Source of the DNA: an uncultured Oscillospiraceae bacterium
GTDB taxonomy: Bacteria; Bacillota; Clostridia; UBA1212; SIG427
Assembly (NCBI GenBank): GCA_902465325.1
Contig: CABQMV010000030.1
Coordinates: 1-16,635, forward strand
Direction: 5' to 3'
DNA length: 16,635 nucleotides
Under the pieces are notes generated by a model, which was given only the letters and a program-made list of their open reading frames with translations, was not told where the DNA came from and did no database searches. The translations under genes and the position numbers were made by a program. This document shows, piece by piece, positions 1 to 5,882 of this stretch. Each line of letters opens with the position of its first letter. Within the stretch, counting starts at the first letter, position 1.

Positions 1-95
1 TATTTAAACATATTTGTAAAATGCGAAAAAATACAGCAAATTTTAAAAAAGGTATAAAAACAGACCTTTTATTCTCAGCTTTGCACGGTATGTAA

Positions 96-206
96 AAATC
101 GAGATACTCAAAAGCGTCCACTACAATGGACATGTATGGGCACACCTTTAATAAAGCCGAAAAGCAAGCTGCAGAAGTGCTGTATAAAGCATTAAAAAAA
201 TCGTAA
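96..206 (+). pseudogene. Tyrosine recombinase (phage-type integrase), C-terminal remnant
   Basis: The last reading frame before the TAA at 204-206 encodes a typical C-terminal end of an integrase. STTMDMYGH contains the catalytic tyrosine (codon 135-137), followed by a basic, Ala-rich helix ending ALKKS. In intact enzymes this follows a GHS-like motif and the HxLR box about 30-60 residues upstream. Here the frame meets a TAA at 93-95, and the other two frames give no convincing integrase sequence, so only about 36 residues survive and the recombinase cannot be functional as seen. The gene could instead be longer and frameshifted, since the window begins only 95 bases upstream. It points toward a tRNA gene 94 bases away, a usual arrangement for an element integrated at a tRNA. 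Confidence 0.6.
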
Positions 207-208
207 GA

Positions 209-230
209 GTTGAACATTAGTTGAACATTA
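209..230. repeat. Perfect 11-bp tandem duplication
   Basis: GTTGAACATTA occurs twice in direct succession, three bases after the integrase-remnant stop codon. Short direct repeats near att ends often serve as integrase arm-type binding sites, so this could be a relic of the lost element. The sequence shows only the repeat. Confidence 0.6.
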
Positions 231-258
231 TTCAAAAGAAGTAGATAATTTAGGCGTT

Positions 259-295
259 AAAAAGACCCTCGAAACGTTGATATTTCGGGGGTCTT
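259..295 (-). terminator. Intrinsic terminator downstream of the tRNA gene
   Basis: AAGACCC (262-268) pairs with GGGTCTT (289-295), and CGAAA (270-274) with TTTCG (283-287), leaving an 8-nt loop. On the minus strand the stem ends in a run of five T. The single offset (269/288) is an A-C mismatch on minus but a U-G wobble on plus, so the hairpin could also stop plus-strand transcripts, although plus has no T-run. It begins 5 bases past the CCA end of the tRNA. Confidence 0.8.
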
Positions 296-299
296 CGCG

Positions 300-376
300 T
301 GGTGGGCCATCAGGGACTCGAACCCCGGACCGACCGGTTATGAGCCGGTTGCTCTAACCAACTGAGCTAATGGCCC
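300..376 (-). tRNA. tRNA with CAU anticodon, probably tRNA-Ile2 (lysidine type)
   Basis: A complete 77-nt cloverleaf with encoded CCA. The acceptor stem GGGCCAT/ATGGCCC is perfect, the D arm is GCTC/GAGC, the anticodon stem ACCGG/CCGGT encloses the loop CTCATAA (anticodon CAT), and the T arm CGGGG/CCCTG has one G-U pair. It is not an initiator tRNA, because position 1 pairs with 72 and the anticodon stem lacks the three G-C pairs at its base. The CTCATAA loop resembles bacterial tRNA-Ile(CAU), whose C34 becomes lysidine through TilS to read AUA; elongator Met tRNAs usually have TTCATAC-like loops. Elongator Met remains possible. It has its own promoter and terminator. Confidence 0.93.
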
Positions 377-389
377 GACAGCATGTGCT

Positions 390-418
390 ATTATAATAAA
401 AGAACAGGCAGTTGTCAA
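390..418 (-). promoter_or_regulatory. Perfect sigma-A promoter for the tRNA gene
   Basis: On the minus strand TTGACA (413-418), a 17-bp spacer and TATAAT (390-395) give an exact consensus. The expected start near 383 leaves only about 7 nt before the mature tRNA 5' end at 376. The spacer contains the 3' arm and T-rich tail of the rpoD terminator. Confidence 0.9.
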
Positions 419-442
419 TAAGAACTTTACCCCAACTGCCTG
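398..442 (-). terminator. rpoD terminator overlapping the tRNA promoter
   Basis: CAGGCAGTT (405-413) pairs perfectly with AACTGCCTG (434-442) around a 20-nt loop. On the minus strand the stem is followed by TTCTTTTA. It lies 15 bases after the rpoD stop, so it probably ends the dnaG-rpoD transcript. Confidence 0.75.
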
Positions 443-457
443 CTGAAAAAGCTGAAA

Positions 458-1948
458 TCAATCGATATAATCCTTTAATTTTTTGCTTCTGCTGGGATGT
501 CTCAGCTTTCGCAAAGCCTTTGCTTCAATTTGACGAATACGCTCTCTGGTTACATTAAACTCCCGTCCGACCTCCTCCAGCGTCCTGGCCCATCCGTCAT
601 TCAGACCAAACCGAAGCTTCAAAACCTTCTGCTCCCTGGGAGTCAAGGTCTGCAAAACCTCCATCAGCTGCTCCCGAAGCAGCGTATAAGCAGCTCGTTC
701 AGAAGGCGCAGGGGCATCCTCGTCAGGAATGAAATCTCCCAGATGGCTATCCTCCTCCTCACCGATGGGCGTCTCCAACGAAACCGGTTCCTGTGAAATT
801 TTCATAATCTCACGGACCCGCTCCACAGACATATTCATTGCCTGAGCAATCTCCTCCGGCGTCGGATCCCGTCCATACTCCTGTAAAAGCTGTCTTGATA
901 CCCGAATCAGTTTATTGATGGTCTCCACCATATGAACAGGAATCCTTATCGTACGGGCCTGGTCGGCAATAGCCCTTGTAATCGCCTGTCGGATCCACCA
1001 GGTAGCATATGTGCTGAATTTATATCCTTTTCTGTAGTCGAACTTCTCCACTGCTTTCAAAAGGCCCATATTGCCTTCTTGAATTAAATCCAGAAAAAGC
1101 ATACCGCGTCCCACATATCGTTTCGCTATACTAACAACAAGGCGGAGATTGGCCTCATTCAGCCGCTTTTTGGCCTCTTCGTCCCCGTTCTCTATACGGA
1201 TGGCAAGCTCCACCTCCTCCTCCGCTGTCAGCAGAGGAACCTTGCCAATTTCCTTTAAATACATCCGCACATGGTCTTCAAGCCTTATTCCGTCGGGCAT
1301 ACCAAAATCCAGATCCTCCATCTGGTGGATTTCCGCCACATGGTCCATATCTCCCAAGATGTTAATCCCCAGGTGTTCAGCGGTTTCATAAATTTTATCA
1401 ATAATTTCCGGTTCTACTTCACTCTCATCAATGGCTTCATTGATCTCATCGACAGTAATAATTCCCTTCACCTTTCCCTTTTCCATCAGGCTGTCAATAA
1501 TCGCCTTGTTTTCAGGGTTCAGCGCAGGTTTCGCTGCCTCTTCTTCAATAATAGCATCCTCTTCGCTCACAGTGGTGTCATCAATCTCAAAATCATCTGC
1601 ATTGAATTCTTCCACCTCAGCAGTAAGATCCTCCTCCGGAAAATCCTCCGGGAAGTCCTCCGGGAAATCCTCGGAAAAATCCTCTTCCAATGCAGGGTCT
1701 GCAGAATAATCTTGGGAATCCTCATCCTCCTCCGGAGCAGGGTCTCCGGGAGCAAAATCCTCTGCTAACTCAGGCTCAGCTGCCGGAACCTTAGCCTTTT
1801 TCGCAGAACTGTTTTTTGACTCCTCTTTCAGCGTATTCTTTTTTGCAGAAGAAGGCCGCTTCTCTTTACCGTCCTTTTCTGCCGTGGAGTTCGCCGCCTC
1901 ATCCTTTTGTTTTTCTTTCATCTCTTCTGAAGTTTTCTTCTTCGCCAT
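458..1948 (-). CDS. rpoD: RNA polymerase primary sigma factor (RpoD/SigA)
   Basis: Principal sigma-70 factor that directs RNA polymerase to housekeeping promoters; 496 aa. A region 1.1-like segment lies at about residues 145-200. Region 1.2/2 begins near 215 (DHVRMYLKEIG), core binding is near 270-300 (LIQEGNMGL), and regions 2.3-2.4, which melt and read the -10, are at 308-338 (YATWWIRQAITRAIADQ). Region 3 is about 340-415. The region 4.2 helix-turn-helix, which reads the -35, is at 457-480 (LEEVGREFNVTRERIRQIE). Clostridial SigA proteins are usually about 360-390 aa; the surplus is an N-terminal Lys-rich then very acidic stretch (1-145). The start is supported by GAGGT 9 nt upstream. It follows dnaG by 1 nt, so the two are probably co-transcribed and translationally coupled. 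The family call is certain. Confidence 0.98.
   Translation of the reverse strand: MAKKKTSEEMKEKQKDEAANSTAEKDGKEKRPSSAKKNTLKEESKNSSAKKAKVPAAEPELAEDFAPGDPAPEEDEDSQDYSADPALEEDFSEDFPEDFPEDFPEEDLTAEVEEFNADDFEIDDTTVSEEDAIIEEEAAKPALNPENKAIIDSLMEKGKVKGIITVDEINEAIDESEVEPEIIDKIYETAEHLGINILGDMDHVAEIHQMEDLDFGMPDGIRLEDHVRMYLKEIGKVPLLTAEEEVELAIRIENGDEEAKKRLNEANLRLVVSIAKRYVGRGMLFLDLIQEGNMGLLKAVEKFDYRKGYKFSTYATWWIRQAITRAIADQARTIRIPVHMVETINKLIRVSRQLLQEYGRDPTPEEIAQAMNMSVERVREIMKISQEPVSLETPIGEEEDSHLGDFIPDEDAPAPSERAAYTLLREQLMEVLQTLTPREQKVLKLRFGLNDGWARTLEEVGREFNVTRERIRQIEAKALRKLRHPSRSKKLKDYID
1632..1679. repeat. Four 12-bp tandem units inside rpoD
   Basis: Four units starting at 1632, 1644, 1656 and 1668 follow the pattern TCCTCCGGRAAR with few changes. 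On the coding strand they encode EDFS EDFP EDFP EDFP in the acidic N-terminal extension of RpoD. Such in-frame units can change copy number by slippage. Confidence 0.85.
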
Positions 1949-1949
1949 G

Positions 1950-3743
1950 TTATCCGGACCTCTTTCCCAACAATATCTGATTCATTTCTTTAGTCAATTC
2001 TTCTTTTTTTGCGACATCCAGCTGCGGATCGGCCAACAGACTGTAAATCTGCGCCAATCGGCTTTCATCATGTACCTTTTCAAGCTTTGTAATCAGTTCT
2101 GAACATGCTTTGCTTATATCCGGCGGAGAAATCCAGTTGCTCAGTATCTTTGCAAGTACCTCCGCATCGGAAATGCCAACATCTGAAAGCAGCACCTCTT
2201 TGCTTACTGCCTGTCCCCTGTCAACCCGGTTCAATAAATTCCGGTATAATTCTCTATTCGATTTTTGTAAAAAGAACTCCTCCTTTAGCAGCGGCTGTTT
2301 TGCAGCCAAATTGCGCGTATCCTCTGCTAAGAGAAGAAGCAGCGTCTTCTCAAAAAGATCAATTTTACGTTGCTTTTCCGTCATTTTAACAGCTCCGTCT
2401 TTCTCTTGCGGCCGTTTTTCCGATGCTACAGCACGCTTCATAAATATATTTTGAGCATTTATCTTTCCTCCGGTCCTCAAATTCCGAATTTGCTCCTTTA
2501 AAGGTTCCGCCGATATTTCATATTCCCTGGAAACCCAACTTGTATACATGTCCCGTTCCACTGCATCCTCAATAGATGCCAAGGTTTCTGTGACAGCCCC
2601 TAGAAATTTCACCCTCCTTGCATTATCCTCTGGAGGATATTTTTTTTCCGCCAAGGTTATTTTATACTCAACCAGGGTCTTGGCCCGGTCCGCTATTTCA
2701 ATGAAAGCGTCCGGACTGTGCTTTTTGAGAAATTCATCGGGATCCTTTCCGTCAGGCACCGCCATAACCCGAACGTTGAAGCCCGCCCGGGTTAAAATAT
2801 CCATTCCTCTTAAAGTAGCTGTCTGCCCTGCCGCATCCGCATCAAAACAGGTAATACAGTCATCAAAATATTTTTTCAACAGTCGGGCCTGATCCAACGT
2901 CAGAGCAGTACCCAGCGCGGCTACAGCCCATGAAATTCCTCTCTGATGGAGAGCAATACAATCCATATACCCTTCCACGATAATCACTCTTTTACTGCCG
3001 CTCTGTCTGGCAAAATTCAAACCGTATAAATGCTTCCCCTTTGTATACAAAGCGGTTTCCGGAGAATTAATGTATTTCGGCTTTGAATCATCCAGCACTC
3101 TGCCGCCAAAAGCTACTACATTCCCCAGCACATCAAAGATGGGAAACATAACCTTATGACGGAATTTATCACAGTATCCCCCACTTTTATTCCGAATAAC
3201 CAGCCCGGCCGTCTCCAGCTGAGAAGCCGTTATATTTTTAGAGGCAAAATATCGGATCAGGCAGTCCCAGCTGTCCGCCGCAAAGCCGAGGCCAAAATGC
3301 TTAACCGTCTCCGGAGGAATTCCCCGTCTGGTAAAGTATTCATAACCCTCCCGGCTCTTCGTCAGCTGCATAAAGAAAAAACGGGCCGCCTCTTTATTGA
3401 TCTGCATAATCAGCTTTCGCTTTTCCGCTAATTCAGCGGCCTTTTTATCACTGGTATCGCGAATCTGGATTCCCTGTTTTTCAGCTAAATACTTTAACGC
3501 ATCCGGGTAGCTGAGACCTTCAGCCTGCATAATAAAATGGACTACATTTCCACCCTTGCCGCAGCCAAAGCACTTGAAAATCTGCCTGTCCTCCATAACA
3601 GAAAAGGACGGCGTTTTCTCCTTGTGAAAAGGGCACAGGCCCTTATAGCTATTTCCTTTCCGTTCAAGCTTTACATAGTCCGATATAACAGAAACAATGT
3701 CATTTTTCTCAATTATTTCATCAATTTGCTGCTGAGGTATCAT
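1950..3743 (-). CDS. dnaG: DNA primase (DnaG)
   Basis: Synthesises RNA primers at the replication fork with the DnaB helicase; 597 aa, a usual length. The N-terminal CHC2 zinc-binding domain has C37, H40, C58 and C61 (CPFH...CFGCG). The central catalytic core contains the TOPRIM fold: the acidic residue E257 in VEGYMD, then D301 and D303 in FDADAAGQ, and the basic/acidic segment VPDGKDPDEFL near 329-339. The C-terminal part (about 430-597) is the poorly conserved helicase-binding region. The ATG start is preceded by AGGAG at about 7 nt. The stop is 1 nt from the rpoD start, the classic primase-sigma part of the macromolecular-synthesis operon; rpsU is not present upstream, where a small membrane protein lies instead. 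Nothing appears damaged. Confidence 0.98.
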   Translation of the reverse strand: MIPQQQIDEIIEKNDIVSVISDYVKLERKGNSYKGLCPFHKEKTPSFSVMEDRQIFKCFGCGKGGNVVHFIMQAEGLSYPDALKYLAEKQGIQIRDTSDKKAAELAEKRKLIMQINKEAARFFFMQLTKSREGYEYFTRRGIPPETVKHFGLGFAADSWDCLIRYFASKNITASQLETAGLVIRNKSGGYCDKFRHKVMFPIFDVLGNVVAFGGRVLDDSKPKYINSPETALYTKGKHLYGLNFARQSGSKRVIIVEGYMDCIALHQRGISWAVAALGTALTLDQARLLKKYFDDCITCFDADAAGQTATLRGMDILTRAGFNVRVMAVPDGKDPDEFLKKHSPDAFIEIADRAKTLVEYKITLAEKKYPPEDNARRVKFLGAVTETLASIEDAVERDMYTSWVSREYEISAEPLKEQIRNLRTGGKINAQNIFMKRAVASEKRPQEKDGAVKMTEKQRKIDLFEKTLLLLLAEDTRNLAAKQPLLKEEFFLQKSNRELYRNLLNRVDRGQAVSKEVLLSDVGISDAEVLAKILSNWISPPDISKACSELITKLEKVHDESRLAQIYSLLADPQLDVAKKEELTKEMNQILLGKRSG

Positions 3744-3812
3744 GGAGAGCTCCTGTTTTCTAACTTACTGTCTTATTTTAATTTCGCTTCCTCCAGATAA
3801 AATCCCTTTTCT

Positions 3813-4031
3813 TTATTCCCCTTTCATTTTTTCATTCAGTTCAATACAAAAACAAATAATAACCGAAACAATCATAATATTAAAAGCAGTATAAATCATC
3901 TGACTGCCCGTATAAGGAAATCCCGCAAGAAGCAAACCCATAGCACCCAGCAGTGTTATAATACTGGCCCAATAGGCCGCATACAAAACAGCTTTGCTCT
4001 GACTATGTATTTTTTCTATAAAACTGCCCAT
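3813..4031 (-). CDS. Small two-helix membrane protein of unknown function
   Basis: A 72-aa protein with two hydrophobic segments (about residues 14-38 and 45-65), a short positively charged N-terminus and a Lys/Glu-rich tail ending KMKGE, probably a small inner-membrane hairpin protein. I do not recognise the family. I chose the ATG at 4031 because GGGAGG (4040-4045) lies 8 nt upstream. An in-frame GTG at 4040 would overlap that ribosome binding site and is unlikely. It is 69 bases upstream of dnaG on the same strand and could share its transcript. No clear terminator separates them. Upstream it diverges from the P-loop ATPase gene. It is a likely real gene given the clean start signal and plausible topology, with no function assigned. 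Confidence 0.7.
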   Translation of the reverse strand: MGSFIEKIHSQSKAVLYAAYWASIITLLGAMGLLLAGFPYTGSQMIYTAFNIMIVSVIICFCIELNEKMKGE

Positions 4032-4098
4032 ACTATTCACCTCCCAATTATAGAATGACCCTGTCTGATAGTTACATTTTACCGCTTTGATCCGGCAG

Positions 4099-4127
4099 GT
4101 GACAATGGTAAATATTTGTCTTATAAT
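4099..4127 (+). promoter_or_regulatory. Sigma-A promoter for the P-loop ATPase gene
   Basis: GTGACA (4099-4104), a 17-bp spacer and TATAAT (4122-4127) differ from consensus at one base. The expected start near 4134 gives a leader of about 25 nt before the ATG at 4159. Confidence 0.8.
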
Positions 4128-4158
4128 AGAGTAGGAAATATAAGGAATGGAGACTGTT

Positions 4159-4869
4159 ATGGAGTTAAATAAAAAGGACCCTCAAATATATATTTTTACT
4201 GGCCACTATGGCAGCGGAAAAACTGAAATCGCTGTAAATTTTGCCTTTCATTTAAAACAGATGGCTCCGGAGAGGAAGGTCGCCATTGCAGATATGGATA
4301 TTGTAAATCCCTTTTTTCGCACTGCAGATGCCGTAAAGCCTCTGGAGGAAAAGGGAATCCGGGTAGAGCTGCCGCTGTACGCCCAGTCTAATGTGGATGT
4401 CCCCGCTCTTACTCCGCAAATGCAATATTTAATCGAGGAAAAAGAGGTAGATCTGGTACTGGATATTGGCGGCGACGACGTAGGTGCGAAGGCAGTAGGC
4501 CGTTATAAAGAAGCCATTGGCAGCCGGAAATATAATTTATTTTTTGTATTAAATAAAAATCGACCCTTTACTAAGGACCTGGACAGTGCACTGAAAATAT
4601 ACAAGGAAATTGAAGACAGCTGCGGTCTTTGTTTTACTGGTATTGTAAATAATACCCATCTGCTTCAGTACACCAAAACAGAGACGCTGGAGAAAGGACG
4701 CGATCTGGCTAAAGAGCTTTCAGAAAAAACAGGAACGCCGCTGGCCTTCCACTGCATATTTTCCGATGTTTGGAATAAAACCACTCCGACAGAGCGGAAG
4801 CGGTTTCAGGAGCCTGTCTTCCCTATGCAGGAATATATTAAATTGCTTTGGAACCGTGCTTCTTTCTGA
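4159..4869 (+). CDS. P-loop nucleotide-binding protein, MinD/ParA/CobQ-like, function unknown
   Basis: A soluble 236-aa protein with a Walker A motif GHYGSGKT at residues 15-22, a MinD/SIMIBI-like segment ADMDIVNPFFR (about 44-54) resembling switch I, and a hydrophobic strand ending in VLDIGGDD (about 98-105) in the Walker B position. It lacks the second lysine of the deviant MinD/ParA motif (KGGxGKT), so a classical ParA dimer mechanism is not assured. I cannot name a substrate. The ATG at 4159 is preferred because GGAG (4149-4152) lies 6 nt upstream. The in-frame ATG at 4147 has AAGGA directly abutting it, with no spacing. The gene is monocistronic, with its own near-consensus promoter. Its last 32 bases overlap the 3' end of the convergent glycosyltransferase gene, and I see no terminator of its own. 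Confidence 0.88.
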   Translation: MELNKKDPQIYIFTGHYGSGKTEIAVNFAFHLKQMAPERKVAIADMDIVNPFFRTADAVKPLEEKGIRVELPLYAQSNVDVPALTPQMQYLIEEKEVDLVLDIGGDDVGAKAVGRYKEAIGSRKYNLFFVLNKNRPFTKDLDSALKIYKEIEDSCGLCFTGIVNNTHLLQYTKTETLEKGRDLAKELSEKTGTPLAFHCIFSDVWNKTTPTERKRFQEPVFPMQEYIKLLWNRASF

Positions 4870-5872
4870 AAACGAACTCCCGCTGCGCAAAATAGCTGAC
4901 AGCAAACAGCGGCAGATCAATAAGGAATTTACAAAGCACAGACGCCATTCCCAATAATTCCTTGAACAGCCAGGTCCCGCCTGAACCGAGAACAGCAATG
5001 AAAACAGCTGTTATAAAGTATTTTACTAATATAACAGCGGAAGCGTTCTTAAAAACAAAGCGGCTATTTAAAAAGTAATTCATTCCTCCGCTTATAAATC
5101 TGGCACAGATATACGCCGCACCTGAAACCCCGCCAAACAACCTGTCAAAAACCAAAAACATAATATAGTCAACGGCAAAGCACAGCAGCGATGAAGCACA
5201 AAACTTTAAAATCTGCTTAAAAATTCTCCAGGAATCCTTTAATGGATTATAGTGAGAGGCCCGGTTGTTATCAATGTAAATCGTGCTGATCGGGATTTCT
5301 AAAAAACCGATTCCCCACTCCTTCAGTTTCAACAGTACATTCATTTCATACTCATAACGGTCTCCTGAAACAGACAGGAGCTTGGAAAGCAGCGAAGCCG
5401 GAAAGCCCCGTAACCCCGTCTGAGTATCACGGATAGACAAACCAGTAGCAATACGAAACACAAGTCTGGTAAAAGAATTCCCAAAAGCGGATCGCAGGGG
5501 AACCTTCTGCTTTTCAGAGAACCGGCCGCCCAGAATCACCCGGTCGGGATATCGGTCCATAAACCTGCCTACCCTCAGAATGTCCTTTACAGTATGCTGC
5601 CCATCGCAGTCTGCTGTAATAATACCCCGGACTTCCGGGAACCTTTCTATGATATATTGCACACCGGTCTTAAGGGCGGCTCCTTTCCCCCTGTTTTCCG
5701 CATAAGAGACAACATGGACTCCTATCGTCTGCGCTTTAATAAAGAAAGGACGGCAGTCCTTCCCGCTGCCGTCGTCTACCGATACAACAGTACATCCTGC
5801 CGCCAATAGTTCCCGTATAAATACTATAAACTTTTCGTCCGGTTTATATGCCGGTATCAACACAATCTGCAT
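4838..5872 (-). CDS. GT2 glycosyltransferase fused to a GtrA-like membrane domain
   Basis: Residues 1-210 are a family 2 (DPM1-like) glycosyltransferase: PAYKPDEK at the N-terminus, DDGS at 33-36, RGKGAALKTG at 61-70, the metal/nucleotide-binding DCD at 88-90, and the acceptor-side GLRGFP at 153-158. Residues about 222-335 form a four-helix GtrA-like domain. Such proteins typically transfer a sugar to polyprenyl phosphate (GT2 part) and help move the lipid-linked sugar across the membrane (GtrA part) for wall-polymer or glycoprotein decoration; the sugar cannot be told. At 344 aa it is a complete two-domain fusion. The ATG is 10 nt after the rny stop and has only a weak ribosome binding site, so translation may depend on coupling to rny. 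The 3' end overlaps the convergent P-loop gene by 32 bases. Confidence 0.92.
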   Translation of the reverse strand: MQIVLIPAYKPDEKFIVFIRELLAAGCTVVSVDDGSGKDCRPFFIKAQTIGVHVVSYAENRGKGAALKTGVQYIIERFPEVRGIITADCDGQHTVKDILRVGRFMDRYPDRVILGGRFSEKQKVPLRSAFGNSFTRLVFRIATGLSIRDTQTGLRGFPASLLSKLLSVSGDRYEYEMNVLLKLKEWGIGFLEIPISTIYIDNNRASHYNPLKDSWRIFKQILKFCASSLLCFAVDYIMFLVFDRLFGGVSGAAYICARFISGGMNYFLNSRFVFKNASAVILVKYFITAVFIAVLGSGGTWLFKELLGMASVLCKFLIDLPLFAVSYFAQREFVFRKKHGSKAI

Positions 5873-5882
5873 AAATCAACCG

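Noticed and set aside
47..70. AAAAGGT...ACCTTTT hairpin near the left edge
   Set aside because: Only 7 bp, mostly A-T, with a 10-nt loop in very AT-rich DNA; too weak to call a terminator.
1271..1768. Long plus-strand reading frame opposite rpoD
   Set aside because: It has no ribosome binding site and its sequence is a shadow of the rpoD coding strand; rpoD is unambiguous there.
3744..3812. GGAGG-like sequence on minus in the gap before dnaG
   Set aside because: No start codon follows at a usable distance; dnaG has its own closer AGGAG.
4047..4052. TATAAT on the minus strand just before the small membrane protein gene
   Set aside because: Transcription from it would start at about 4040, inside the gene's own ribosome binding site, and there is no matching -35.
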